From Nonomuraea aridisoli (GTDB lineage Bacteria; Actinomycetota; Actinomycetes; Streptosporangiales; Streptosporangiaceae), in the NCBI RefSeq assembly GCF_003236395.1, contig NZ_POUD01000020.1, positions 1 to 61,867 of the forward strand: a stretch of DNA of 61,867 nucleotides. The letters are read 5' to 3'. Shown piece by piece: positions 1 through 10,397 of the stretch. A program made the position numbers and the translations under genes. The stretch's first letter is position 1, and each line of letters starts with the position of its first letter. Below the pieces are notes generated by a model that worked only from the letters and a program-made list of their open reading frames with translations, ran no database searches and was not told where the DNA came from.

Positions 1-1
1 C

Positions 2-3000
2 GCCACCCCCATGCGGGCCGCTGAACCCCCCAAGACCATCACTCTGATCACCGGGGACAAGGTCACCCTTCGTCCGCTGCCCTCCCGGCAGACCCAGCTC
101 GACGTCCAGCCGGGCGCGGGCCGGGACGGCATCCACTTCGTGCACCGCCGCGGCGAGGACGGGCTCAGCGTCGTCCCCGCGGACGCGATGCCCCTGCTGG
201 CCGAGGGCCGGCTGGACCCGCGGCTGTTCAACGTCACCCGGCTCGCCGAACTCGGCTACGACGACGCCGCCAGCCCGGCGCTCCCGCTGATCGTGACGTA
301 CCCGGAACAGGCCGGGGCCGCCGCGCTGCGGGCCGCCGGCGGGCGCCCGCTGCCCGCCGTCAACGGCGTCGCCAGGAGCGAGCCCCGCACCGAGGCCGGC
401 ACGTTCTGGAAGTCCGTGACCGGAACGGCGGCCAGGACGGCGGCGGCGCCCGCGAAGATCTGGCTGGACGGCAAGTCCACCGTGTCCCTCGACGTCAGCG
501 TGCCGCACATCGGCGCGCCCGCGGCGTGGTCGGCCGGCCACACCGGCGAGGGCGTCCCCGTCGCCGTGCTCGACACCGGGTACGACCCCGGCCACCCCGA
601 TCTGCGGGGCCTGGTCGTCAAGTCGGAGAACTTCACCGCGGAGCCCGACGCGAGCGACCTCAACGGCCACGGAACCCACGTCGCCGCCACGATCGCCGGG
701 TCCGGCGCCGCCTCTGACGGCCGGCACAAGGGCGTCGCCCCCGGCGCCCGGCTGCTCGTCGGCAAGGTCTGCGACCAGGGCGGGTCCTGCTCCGACTCCG
801 CCGTCATCGCCGGCATGACCTGGGCGGCCGAGAACGGCGCCCGCGTCGCCAATCTCAGCCTCGGCAGCCCCGACACCCCTGGCGCCGACCCGATGGAGCA
901 GGCACTCGACACCCTGTCGGAGCAGTACGGGACGCTGTTCGTGGTCGCGGCCGGCAACGGCGGCCCGCAGGCGCTCGGCTCGCCCGGCAGCGCCGACCGC
1001 GCCCTGTCGGTCGGGGCCTCCCACCGCGACGGCGACGCGCTCGCCGGCTTCAGCAGCACCGGTCCGCGCCCGGGCGACGCCGCGGTCAAGCCCGACCTGA
1101 TCGCGCCCGGCGTGGGCATCGTCGCCGCCAGGGCCGCCGGCACCTCCGCGGGCACCCCGGTGGACGACTCCTACACGGCGATGGACGGCACGTCCATGGC
1201 CACCCCGCACGTGGCCGGGGCGGCGGCGATCGTCGCCGGCGCCCACCCCGGCTGGACAGCGGAGCAGATCAAGGCGGCGCTCATGGCCTCGGCGGCCCCC
1301 GGCGAGGAGTTGGGCGCGTACGTCCAGGGCTCCGGCCGCGTGGACGTCGCCCGCGCCGTCACCCAGCGGATCACGACCGAGCCCGCCAGCCTGAGCATGG
1401 GCGAGGTGGAGCTGCCCGGCACCGGCGGCGAGGAGCGCACGCTGACCTACCGCAACGACGGTGACGCCGCCGTCCGGCTCGACCTCAGCGTGACGGCCAA
1501 GGACGGCCAGGGCGAGGCGGCGGCGCCGTTCAGACTCAGCGCCGAAACGGTGGAGGTGCCCGCGCACGGCACCGCGCGGGTCACGGTGACCGCCGAGGCG
1601 GGCGAGCTCGGCACCTACAGCGGCACGGTCATCGCGAAGAACGCGGACACGTCCGTGCGCACCGGCATCGGCATGCGGGTCGAGCCGGAGAAGTACGGGC
1701 TGAAGCTGGCCTTCACCGGCACGGACGGCGAGCCGGCCACGGCGGCCTTCGCCGGGGTCATCGACCTCGACGAGGAGAACCAGGTCAACTACGACGTCTA
1801 CGGCGGCACGCTGGACCTCAGGCTGCCGAAGGATCACCGCTACACCGTCGTCATGCTCATGCTCGACAACGACGGCAGCACGGTGATGGCCGCCGAGCCG
1901 GAGTTCACCCTCGACGCCGACCGGCGCGTGACCATCGACGCCCGCAGGGCCGAGCCCGTGGACGTACGCACGCAGGAGCCCTCCGCGCGGCTGGCCTTCG
2001 GCCTGGTCGGCATGCTCCAGATCCTCGACGCCGCCCAGCCGCTCGGCGTGGACGTCGACCTCACCGGCCTGCGGGGCGCGGACCGCGTCGAAGGTGTCAA
2101 GGCGATCCCGACGACCCGTACGGCGAGCAGGAAGTTCGCCTTCTACCGGTGGACGCAGTGGGCGAAGCCGAAGAGCGACGGCACCTTCGACGACAGCCCG
2201 TACTTCTACCAGCTGATGAAGGCCGAGCCGCGCATCCCGGCCGACCCCGGACACCGGCCTGCCCGCCGCGACCTGGCCCAGGTCACCACCACGTACGCCG
2301 CCCAGCAGGACGGCAAGTACGGCGAGCGCTTCGCCCTGCCGGTGCTCTACGGCACGGAGCTGGCGTGGATGCCGTACGGCGGGCTGTCGCGCTTCCCGCT
2401 GCCCTTCCGCAGGACCGAGTACTACTCGCCCGGCGACACCGGCTGGTACCCGTCGTTCATCCAGTACCGGCCCGATCCGTGGAACAACATCGACCAGTTC
2501 TTCTTCGGCCGGACCACCGTCTACCGCGCCGGGCAGAAGACCGAGGACCGCTGGAACACCGGCGTCTTCGCGCCCTCGCTCCTGCCGGGCGGCGACCTCA
2601 GCTGGCGTGAGGGCGATCTCATGCAGTTCGCGGTCGGGCTGTTCGAGGACCCGGTCACCGAGCGGTATTCCGTCGGCGACCACACGCAGGCGCACGCCAC
2701 GCTCCACCGCGACGGCAAGGAGGTCTTCTCCGCCGACTACCTGCCCCCCACCGTCGACGTGCCCGCCGACGCCAAGGAGAGCGCCTACCGGCTGGCCCTG
2801 TCGGCCACCCGCGACCCGGCCATGACGAAGGTGTCGTCGAAGGTCAGCGCCGAGTGGCGGTTCCGGTCGAGGACGCCAGCGCAGGGCGAGCGTCCGGCGC
2901 TGCCGCTGATGACGTTCAAGATCGCTCCGGAGCTGGACGACCGCAACCGCGCCGAGCCGGGCCGCATGCGCATCCCGCTGCGCCTGGAGCGCCAGGCCGG

Positions 3001-3226
3001 ATCGCCCGATCCGCGCCTGCGCACGCTCACCTTCGAGATCTCGTACGACGACGGCCGGACGTGGCAGCCGGCGCGGGTGCATCCGGGTCCCAAGGGCACC
3101 TGGACGGCTGAGACCTCGCACCCGGCGAGCGCGCGCGGATCGTTCGTGTCGCTGCGGCTCAAGGCGGACGACGCCGGCGGCAACGGCTTCGCCACCACCA
3201 TCACCAGGGCGTACCAGATCAAGTAG
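2..3226 (+). CDS. S8 subtilisin-family serine peptidase, 5' end cut by window
   Basis: Large secreted-type subtilase. Counting from the first visible Met (position 11), the catalytic triad is Asp188 (VAVLDTG), His220 (NGHGTHVA) and Ser395 (DGTSMATPHVAG), with oxyanion Asn316 (AAGN). The frame is open to the left edge and the visible N-terminus (TITLITGDKVTL) is the start of the mature propeptide-like region of actinobacterial S8 proteins. The signal peptide and true start are therefore probably upstream of the window. About 650 residues follow the catalytic domain; they look like beta-rich accessory domains with no motif I can name. A strong hairpin follows the stop codon. It probably degrades extracellular protein, together with the convergent X-Pro peptidase. 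Family is certain; substrate unknown. Confidence 0.93.
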   Translation, partial: ATPMRAAEPPKTITLITGDKVTLRPLPSRQTQLDVQPGAGRDGIHFVHRRGEDGLSVVPADAMPLLAEGRLDPRLFNVTRLAELGYDDAASPALPLIVTYPEQAGAAALRAAGGRPLPAVNGVARSEPRTEAGTFWKSVTGTAARTAAAPAKIWLDGKSTVSLDVSVPHIGAPAAWSAGHTGEGVPVAVLDTGYDPGHPDLRGLVVKSENFTAEPDASDLNGHGTHVAATIAGSGAASDGRHKGVAPGARLLVGKVCDQGGSCSDSAVIAGMTWAAENGARVANLSLGSPDTPGADPMEQALDTLSEQYGTLFVVAAGNGGPQALGSPGSADRALSVGASHRDGDALAGFSSTGPRPGDAAVKPDLIAPGVGIVAARAAGTSAGTPVDDSYTAMDGTSMATPHVAGAAAIVAGAHPGWTAEQIKAALMASAAPGEELGAYVQGSGRVDVARAVTQRITTEPASLSMGEVELPGTGGEERTLTYRNDGDAAVRLDLSVTAKDGQGEAAAPFRLSAETVEVPAHGTARVTVTAEAGELGTYSGTVIAKNADTSVRTGIGMRVEPEKYGLKLAFTGTDGEPATAAFAGVIDLDEENQVNYDVYGGTLDLRLPKDHRYTVVMLMLDNDGSTVMAAEPEFTLDADRRVTIDARRAEPVDVRTQEPSARLAFGLVGMLQILDAAQPLGVDVDLTGLRGADRVEGVKAIPTTRTASRKFAFYRWTQWAKPKSDGTFDDSPYFYQLMKAEPRIPADPGHRPARRDLAQVTTTYAAQQDGKYGERFALPVLYGTELAWMPYGGLSRFPLPFRRTEYYSPGDTGWYPSFIQYRPDPWNNIDQFFFGRTTVYRAGQKTEDRWNTGVFAPSLLPGGDLSWREGDLMQFAVGLFEDPVTERYSVGDHTQAHATLHRDGKEVFSADYLPPTVDVPADAKESAYRLALSATRDPAMTKVSSKVSAEWRFRSRTPAQGERPALPLMTFKIAPELDDRNRAEPGRMRIPLRLERQAGSPDPRLRTLTFEISYDDGRTWQPARVHPGPKGTWTAETSHPASARGSFVSLRLKADDAGGNGFATTITRAYQIK

Positions 3227-3238
3227 AACGCCCGGGTC

Positions 3239-3270
3239 GTCCCGGCCGGTGGGGCTCCACCGGCCGGGAC
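3239..3270. terminator. Perfect hairpin between convergent peptidase genes
   Basis: A 14-bp perfect inverted repeat (GTCCCGGCCGGTGG and its complement) with a 4-nt GGCT loop starts 13 nt after the S8 peptidase stop and ends 20 nt before the stop of the convergent S15 peptidase. There is no T-run, which is common for GC-rich actinomycete terminators. It probably ends transcription in both directions. Confidence 0.8.
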
Positions 3271-3289
3271 GGTCAATCGGCAGAGCCTG

Positions 3290-5197
3290 TCAGAGACCGG
3301 CCCTGCTCGCGGCCTGGCGACCGCCGACCAGCGGCAACCGGAAGTTGCTGATCTTGGTCGTCACGCTGATGTTCGCCCGGGTCTGGTCCGGGACGCTGGA
3401 GTAGCTGCGGTAGCTGCCGACCACGATCAGGCCGATCCGGTGGCCCGGCTGGAACACGTGGTCGACCGGTAGCAACGGCAGGTCGAAGTCGTACTTCTCA
3501 CCGGGGACGAGCGGCTCCGGAGTGGTGAGCGAGTTCCGGTTGAGCGCGTCCATGATGCCCTTGCTGACCCGCTCGCGGTCGCTGGTCACGATGTTCTTCG
3601 CCGTCTGCTTGTAGCAGGCGTCGTCCCTCGGGCTGCTCTCGCCCCAGCAGTCCTCGGTGGTCAGCGTCCTGATGCCCTCGCCGGAGGTCTCCCAGCTGAG
3701 CCTGGTCTGCGGGCCGTAGTCGACCAGGACGGCGCCGAGGTTGGTGTCGGTCTGGTCCGCCGAGGCGTTCAGCCGTACGACCGGGGTTCCGGAGACGTGC
3801 AGCGGCGCGGTGAGCGGCTCGGAGAGGAACACCAGGCGGTTCGGGCCGACGTTGGAGGTGTCGCTGACCATCTGGGTCTCGGTCTGGCTGGGGTTGTCGT
3901 GGAACGTCAGGTCGGCCGGGCGGCCCTTGGCGGGCTTCACCGACAGGCCGGTGGGGCCGCCGGCGACCTCGGCGGGCTGGAACCACAGCTTGGTCGGCTT
4001 CGCGCCGGGGACCGGCCAGTCACGGTAGGACTCGAAGACGTCCGGCGCCCGCTCGATGTCGACCCGGGGCTCCTTCATGATGTCGTTGGGCACGTCCTGC
4101 AGCCAGTGATCGAACCACCGGTGCAGCGTGTCCACCCACTCCGTGCGGCGGAAGTCGAACGGGTCGACGTGCCCCTCCTGCCCGAGCAGCAGCTTGCGCG
4201 GCACGTCGTGCTTGGCCAGCTCGGCCCAGAACTGGCTGAAGTGGTCGGGACGTACGTTGTCGTCGTGCAGGCCGTGCACCATGAGGACGCTGGCCCGGAC
4301 GTTCGCGACGTCCTTGACGTAGTTGCGCTCGGCCCAGAAGTCCGAGTAGTCGCCGGTGTCGTCGCCGTCGGCCGCGCCCAGCTCTTCTCGCACCGGAGCG
4401 CAGTGCGCGCGCCGGTCGGGGTCGGTCACGGTGTTCGCCAGGCTGGCCACGTAGTTGTTGCCGCGGGTGACGACGCCGTTCTTGCGGGTGTAGTCGTAGT
4501 AGTTCGACGGGCCGCCGATGGGGACGATCGTGCTGAGGCCCTCGACCCCGGTCACCGCCGTCGCCATCGCCAGGTTGCCGTCGTACGACTTGCCGATCAT
4601 CCCGGTCTTGCCGTTGTGCCAATCGGGGGAGGCGACCACGTCGCCGTCGGCGTCGCGCGCGGTGCCCCGGCCGTTCAGCCAGTCGATGGCCACTTTGGCG
4701 GACAGGTTGTCGGGCGTGCCGTTGGTGGTCGGGCAGCCGGTGGAGTTGTTGGTGCCCACCATGTCCAGCAGGACCACGGCGTAGCCGCGGGGCACGAAGT
4801 AGTTGTCGTAGAACAGCGGCCACTTGTCGAGCAGGCCGTCGCCGTCGGTGTCCTGCTTGAGCTCGGACTCGTTGCCGCGGCCGAGCGTCGAATAGTACGG
4901 GCTGGCGTCCATGACGACCGGCACCTTCAGGCCCTGCTCGGTGGCCCGCGGACGCATGATGTCCACCGAGATCTGGTCGTTGACCCCGTCATGGTCGCTG
5001 TCGAAGGGGGCGTCCACCCAGGCGTGTTCGCGGATCGCGTCGGCGTAGCCGAACACCGGCTGCGTGACGCCGTTCTCCACGACGATGCCGGGCCGGCTGT
5101 CGGCCGCGGCCGACGTGAACTGACCCTGCGACACGAGTAGCGACACGGCTGCGAACAGGCCCACGCCGAATGCCGTCCTGCGGCGTGCCGGGCTCAT
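3290..5197 (-). CDS. Secreted Xaa-Pro dipeptidyl-peptidase (S15)
   Basis: Predicted 635-residue S15 peptidase that removes X-Pro dipeptides. The nucleophile is Ser204 in GKSYDG, the charge-relay Asp is in GLHDDN (312/313) and His343 is in QEGH; the C-terminal beta-sandwich (residues ~400-630) is typical of S15 enzymes. I chose the internal ATG at 5197 because it is followed directly by an Arg-rich, hydrophobic signal peptide ending near AAADS (~residue 33). The longer frame to 5287 adds 30 residues of unlikely composition. An Asp-rich DSDHDGVND stretch after the signal peptide may bind calcium. It converges on the S8 protease, so the two may act together in protein scavenging. Confidence 0.92.
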   Translation of the reverse strand: MSPARRRTAFGVGLFAAVSLLVSQGQFTSAAADSRPGIVVENGVTQPVFGYADAIREHAWVDAPFDSDHDGVNDQISVDIMRPRATEQGLKVPVVMDASPYYSTLGRGNESELKQDTDGDGLLDKWPLFYDNYFVPRGYAVVLLDMVGTNNSTGCPTTNGTPDNLSAKVAIDWLNGRGTARDADGDVVASPDWHNGKTGMIGKSYDGNLAMATAVTGVEGLSTIVPIGGPSNYYDYTRKNGVVTRGNNYVASLANTVTDPDRRAHCAPVREELGAADGDDTGDYSDFWAERNYVKDVANVRASVLMVHGLHDDNVRPDHFSQFWAELAKHDVPRKLLLGQEGHVDPFDFRRTEWVDTLHRWFDHWLQDVPNDIMKEPRVDIERAPDVFESYRDWPVPGAKPTKLWFQPAEVAGGPTGLSVKPAKGRPADLTFHDNPSQTETQMVSDTSNVGPNRLVFLSEPLTAPLHVSGTPVVRLNASADQTDTNLGAVLVDYGPQTRLSWETSGEGIRTLTTEDCWGESSPRDDACYKQTAKNIVTSDRERVSKGIMDALNRNSLTTPEPLVPGEKYDFDLPLLPVDHVFQPGHRIGLIVVGSYRSYSSVPDQTRANISVTTKISNFRLPLVGGRQAASRAGL

Positions 5198-5349
5198 GCG
5201 TGTTCCGCCAATGATGCGAATAAAAGGGATAGCATGCGGCGAACCGTACAAACGACCGTTCTGCGGAGCATTGGTCGTTTGCCGCAAACGCGCGCCCTTG
5301 ATTGCGACGGTTGACGAATGCCGCCGCCGCGCGCCTGATCAGAGCACCC

Positions 5350-5616
5350 TCACTCGCGGCGCTCGGGGGCGCTGGGGGAGGCGGCGGCGCCGCTGGCCCG
5401 GCCGGTGCGCACCCAGGACTTCGCGCGCGGCGCGAGCTGGTACTGCCGGCCGCCCACGCTGATCGTGCGCAGCGTGCCCGCCGTGGGGAGCACCCCGGCG
5501 AAGTAGGGGTCCTTCTCCGCCTCGTCCGCCATGAGGTGCTTGTTGCTGATGCTCAGCCGCCGGGTGTGCTCCGAGGCGATCACGCCGGTGGCGGGGGCGG
5601 CGGTGACGAGGGCCAA
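5350..5616 (-). CDS. Small hypothetical protein or gene remnant
   Basis: An 88-codon frame whose third-position GC bias is plausible for coding. Its middle (roughly SISNKHLMADEAEKDPYF, then VGGRQYQLAPRAKSW) reads like real protein rather than a low-complexity shadow, whereas overlapping frames on the other strand are Arg/Gly-rich. I recognise no family. It has no clear ribosome-binding site and ends in an Ala/Ser-rich tail, so it may be a fragment of a decayed secreted-protein gene between the S15 peptidase and the binding-protein gene. Confidence 0.3.
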   Translation of the reverse strand: MALVTAAPATGVIASEHTRRLSISNKHLMADEAEKDPYFAGVLPTAGTLRTISVGGRQYQLAPRAKSWVRTGRASGAAASPSAPERRE

Positions 5617-5764
5617 CGCACGATGAGGGGGTGCATGCCGTACATCCGGGGGGGTGAGTGAAGATCAAGAGGGACGGGGTGAATCTAGCGGGTGATCCCG
5701 GCGCCGGTCTCACTCTTCGATCCGGGCATACTTGACCGAATCGTCGGACGGGAGACGCCAACGC

Positions 5765-6868
5765 ATGAAGACGCCACCTGGTGCGGAGCGGACTGACGGA
5801 TCATCCGTCCAGATCGGCGCTCTCGTTCCGCTGACCCGGCCCGGCTGGGTCGAGGCGGGCCGGCACCTGCTCGCCGGGCTCGAACTGGCCGTACGCGACG
5901 TCAACGGCGACGGCGGGATCGCCGGAAGACCACTCGAGCTGGTGGTCCGGGACACCGCGGCCGATCCGGAGCGGGCCGCGGCGGCCGTGGACGAACTGGC
6001 CCGCCTGGGCGTGGCCGCCTTGGCGGGGGAGTACCACAGCGTCGTCGCGCGCGCCGCCGCCGCCAGGGCCGACGCCCTCGGGCTGCCGTTCCTCTGCTCG
6101 TCAGCGGTCCTCGACGCGCTCACCGAAGAGCCGACGGAATGGGTGGCGCGCCTCGCCCCGGCGCAGTCCCACGGCTGGCAGATCTACGCGGACTTCCTCC
6201 TCGACGCGGGCCACCGCCGAATCGCCGTGGCAACCCAGCCGAGTGTCTACTGGGCGTCCGGGACCCGCATTCTGCGCGACCACCTCGCTCCACGGGGCGG
6301 CACGGTCATCGAGCTCGACATGCGCACGCTCACCCCCACGGCCGTGTGCGACGCACTCGTCGACAACGGCGCGACAGCACTTCTTCTTCTGGTCGGCCAC
6401 CCGGAGCCGGCGGTGCCGCTCGTCACGTCCGTCCGCCGCGACGAGCGGCTCGCCGAGGTCCTGATCGGCGCTCCGGCAGGGCAACCGGAGTTCGCCGAAT
6501 GGGCGACGTTGCTGGGCGGCGACGGCGCCGGGATCCCGTTCTTGCGCTACCTGCCAGAGCGCCTCGGCCCACTCGGCGCACGCGTCGAGGCGGCCCTCCG
6601 CGAGCGGCTGGCCGAAGCGCCCTCCTTCGTCGCCTTCGAGGGGTACGACACGGTCGCCGTCCTCGCCGACGTGCTGCGTTCCGGCGGCACGGACCGGGCG
6701 CGCACCGCCGGGTCCTGGCCGGGCGTCGCGGTCGAAGGCACCCGTGGGCAGATCCGGTTCTCCCGCACGCCGGGCATCGGCGTCCGGCAGTGGGCTTGGC
6801 CGCCGGTCCAGGTCGTCGATCGCGATCCGGCGGCGCCCGATCGTCTTCGCATCCTGCACGCCGGCTGA
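5765..6868 (+). CDS. Cytosolic type-1 periplasmic-binding-fold protein (Leu/Ile/Val-binding-like)
   Basis: About 367 residues with the two-lobe fold of branched-chain amino-acid binding proteins. The N-terminus QIGALVPLTRPG is followed by an AVRDVNGDGGIAGRPLELVVRD block typical of Peripla_BP_6, and FEGYDTVAVLADVLR near residue 300 is the conserved second-lobe helix. The ATG at 5765 has GGGAG about ten bases upstream and begins shortly before the fold. There is no signal peptide and no lipobox cysteine, and no permease or ATPase is adjacent. It may be a cytoplasmic ligand sensor rather than a transporter subunit; that is inference. Confidence 0.8.
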   Translation: MKTPPGAERTDGSSVQIGALVPLTRPGWVEAGRHLLAGLELAVRDVNGDGGIAGRPLELVVRDTAADPERAAAAVDELARLGVAALAGEYHSVVARAAAARADALGLPFLCSSAVLDALTEEPTEWVARLAPAQSHGWQIYADFLLDAGHRRIAVATQPSVYWASGTRILRDHLAPRGGTVIELDMRTLTPTAVCDALVDNGATALLLLVGHPEPAVPLVTSVRRDERLAEVLIGAPAGQPEFAEWATLLGGDGAGIPFLRYLPERLGPLGARVEAALRERLAEAPSFVAFEGYDTVAVLADVLRSGGTDRARTAGSWPGVAVEGTRGQIRFSRTPGIGVRQWAWPPVQVVDRDPAAPDRLRILHAG

Positions 6869-6970
6869 GGGAGGTCCGTCGCGGCTTGCTGATCTTGTGT
6901 CCTCGACGGGTGAGGGCGCTGCTGTTACGGTGGGGCCTGGTGCGCCGGGAAGCCTGGTCGGCATGAGGTT

Positions 6971-7526
6971 TTGGCTTCGGAGGCGCAGATGACCCGTTCC
7001 GCGAGACGGCCCGCCCCTGGCGGAGAGCGGGACCTGGTCGTGGCCCGGGTCGGGGCCGATCAGACGGTGGAGTACCGGATGACCGGCGACGGCCCCGGCA
7101 CGGTGGTGGTGTTCCACGGCGGTCACCTGCGGGCGCGGCTGGCCCTGGGCGAGGACGTCTTCATCGACGCGGGATTCCGGGTGCTCGTCCCCTCGCGTCC
7201 CGGTTACGGGCGTACCCCGTCGAGCTCGGTGACGGGCTTCACCGACGTCATCGCCGGCCTGTGCCGCGATCTCGGGATCGACCAGGTCGCGGCGGTGGTC
7301 GGCGTCTCCGCCGGTGGGCGTACCGCGTTGACCATGGCGGCCCGCCACCCGGATCTGGTGCGGCGGGTGATCCTGCAGAGCGCGGTCGGATTTCTGCCCT
7401 GGCCCGACCGGCGTACCCGCCTCGGCGGACGCGTCGTGTTCCATCCCAGAGTCGAGGGCGCCACCTGGGCGCTCCTGCGCCAGGCCCTCCGCTTCGCACC
7501 GGAACGGGCCTTACGCCTGCCCCGTG
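6971..7526 (+). pseudogene. Truncated alpha/beta-hydrolase, N-terminal half
   Basis: The frame encodes the first ~185 residues of an alpha/beta-hydrolase: oxyanion HGG (VVFHGGH), then the nucleophile elbow GVSAGG and the MAARHPDLVRRVILQS helix. Around 7520 the sensible protein sequence stops; the frame runs on to 7639 as Arg-rich nonsense while TetR-like coding sequence continues in another frame. The lid and the catalytic Asp and His are missing, so the gene is broken. It forms one decayed patch with the next two entries. Confidence 0.7.
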
Positions 7527-7886
7527 CCGGCCGAGGAACTGCCCGACCGGATGGCCGAGTTGTACGCGTACGGCGCGGCGCGCACGGTCGGCCTGGACGA
7601 CCTGCTCACGCTCTGGCGGCTCATCGGGGAGACCCCTGATCAGGAGGAATTGCCGGAGAAGGTGTGCAACTACGCCGAGAACTCCGTCGTCGGGCCGTTC
7701 GCCACGGTCGCGGCCGGTGACGACCCGCGGCTGCGCGCGGAGCTGGCCGCCGCGCTTCTCACGGGGATCAGGGTGCTGCGATGGGCGTCCCCACAGGGAC
7801 GGCTGGCCACCGCGCCGCCCGAGCAGGTGGTCGAGTACATCCGCCAGGGAGTGCGGGCGCTGCTGCACGGCGGTGCGGAGGACTAG
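7524..7886 (+). pseudogene. TetR-family C-terminal domain remnant
   Basis: About 120 residues without any DNA-binding domain. The pattern RLRAELAAALLTGIRVLRW...LATAPPEQVVEYIRQGVRALL matches the ligand-binding C-terminal helices of actinobacterial TetR repressors. It is joined, out of frame, to the hydrolase fragment upstream. I read it as what is left of a regulator whose helix-turn-helix was deleted. A palindrome and a second broken hydrolase follow, which would be the old operator and target. An independent small protein cannot be excluded. Confidence 0.6.
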
Positions 7887-7927
7887 CCACATCTACTCCT
7901 TGGCGAGCCTGGGTTACCGTGGCGAAT

Positions 7928-7941
7928 GTAAACCTGTTTAC
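7928..7941. promoter_or_regulatory. Perfect palindrome GTAAACctGTTTAC, probable TetR-type operator
   Basis: A 6-2-6 inverted repeat in an AT-rich pocket 55 nt before the start codon of the broken hydrolase and 41 nt after the TetR remnant. Position and symmetry fit a TetR-family operator. Its repressor in this locus has lost its DNA-binding domain. Confidence 0.5.
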
Positions 7942-7994
7942 TTGATACCGCCTTTCCGATGTGCCGCAGCGACTGGAGACGCAGGAGGCGGCAC

Positions 7995-8520
7995 ATGCGC
8001 ACGCACCACGTCACCACCACGGACGGCGTCACCGGTGGCCGTCCTGGAGCCCTCGATGCGGGGCCGGATGAGCGAGCAGGACCAGGCGGCCATCGGTGAC
8101 GCCGTCGCCCGGATGGCGGAGCTGGCCGCCGAGGGCGACCTGACGGCCGCGGTCCGCGCGTTCGCGGGCGGGCCCTTCGACGACGAGGAGATCGCCGTGG
8201 CCGAGGACGCCGGCTACTTCGAGGCCGCCGGCCGCTACGTCCCGCACCTGCTCAACCTCCTCCGGCAAGGGGTGGCGTACGAAGGACCCACCGCTGAGGA
8301 TCCGGCCGTGCTCGGCGCGATCTCCGCTCCCGTGCCGGTGCTGCACGGATCCGGCACCAGGCCCTTATACCCCGTCATCGCGCGGTACGTGACCGGCCAC
8401 GTCCCCCACGCACAAGTGCGCGAGATCCCGGCGCCGGTCACGCCGCCCCGCTCACCCATCCCGAGGCGCTCGCCAAGGAGCTCACCGCGTTCTTCGCCGC
8501 CACGCGGCGGTCCGGGTGAC
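7995..8520 (+). pseudogene. Alpha/beta-hydrolase with internal deletion and two frame changes
   Basis: An ATG with an excellent AGGAGG site begins MRTHHVTTTDGV, a normal hydrolase N-terminus. After about 13 codons the coding sense jumps to another frame at VAVLEPSMRGRMSEQD, so about 100 residues including the nucleophile elbow are gone. The lid and core then run normally (YFEAAGRYVPHLLNLLRQ, ISAPVPVLHGS). Near 8440 a second shift moves the last ~28 residues (GHAAPLTHPEALAKEL...) to the third frame, ending at 8520. The missing elbow and two shifts make it non-functional. Confidence 0.75.
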
Positions 8521-8571
8521 CGAGGCCCCCGTCATCGCGGTGGTACGACTTCTCGACTGCTCAGGCCGAGA

Positions 8572-10155
<1,584 letters not shown>

Positions 10156-10248
10156 CTACAAGCCCGATCATCATCCCGTCCAACCCTTTTCCGGCCACAT
10201 GATCGCGACCCCGAACGGGCCGCGCGGTCGCAGGCGGGGGCCGGGGTG

Positions 10249-10265
10249 TATAGGAACTCCCTATA
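10249..10265. promoter_or_regulatory. Inverted repeat TATAGG-N5-CCTATA in the rox/SDR divergent region
   Basis: A perfect 6-5-6 palindrome (TATAGGAACTCCCTATA) in the intergenic region between the rox leader and the SDR operon, about 130 nt before the first SDR start. Such sites bind dimeric HxlR/MarR/TetR-type regulators. No candidate regulator is adjacent; the LysR gene at the far end of the operon normally uses T-N11-A sites. Confidence 0.45.
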
Positions 10266-10397
10266 GCACCTGCTGACATTTCGTCTTTGCCTTCCGTTCT
10301 TTTCCGGGCGTAGCGTGAAACAGCTCGACGACGACTTTCTTTGAAGATGCGCGCTGTGCGCACGTCGATTCTTATTTTTTTATCGAAAGGACCGGAG

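Noticed and set aside
3797..5140. Long plus-strand frame (447 codons) opposite the S15 peptidase
   Set aside because: Val/His/Gly-rich shadow of a strongly supported gene; no motif and no ribosome site. Typical for antisense frames in GC-rich DNA.
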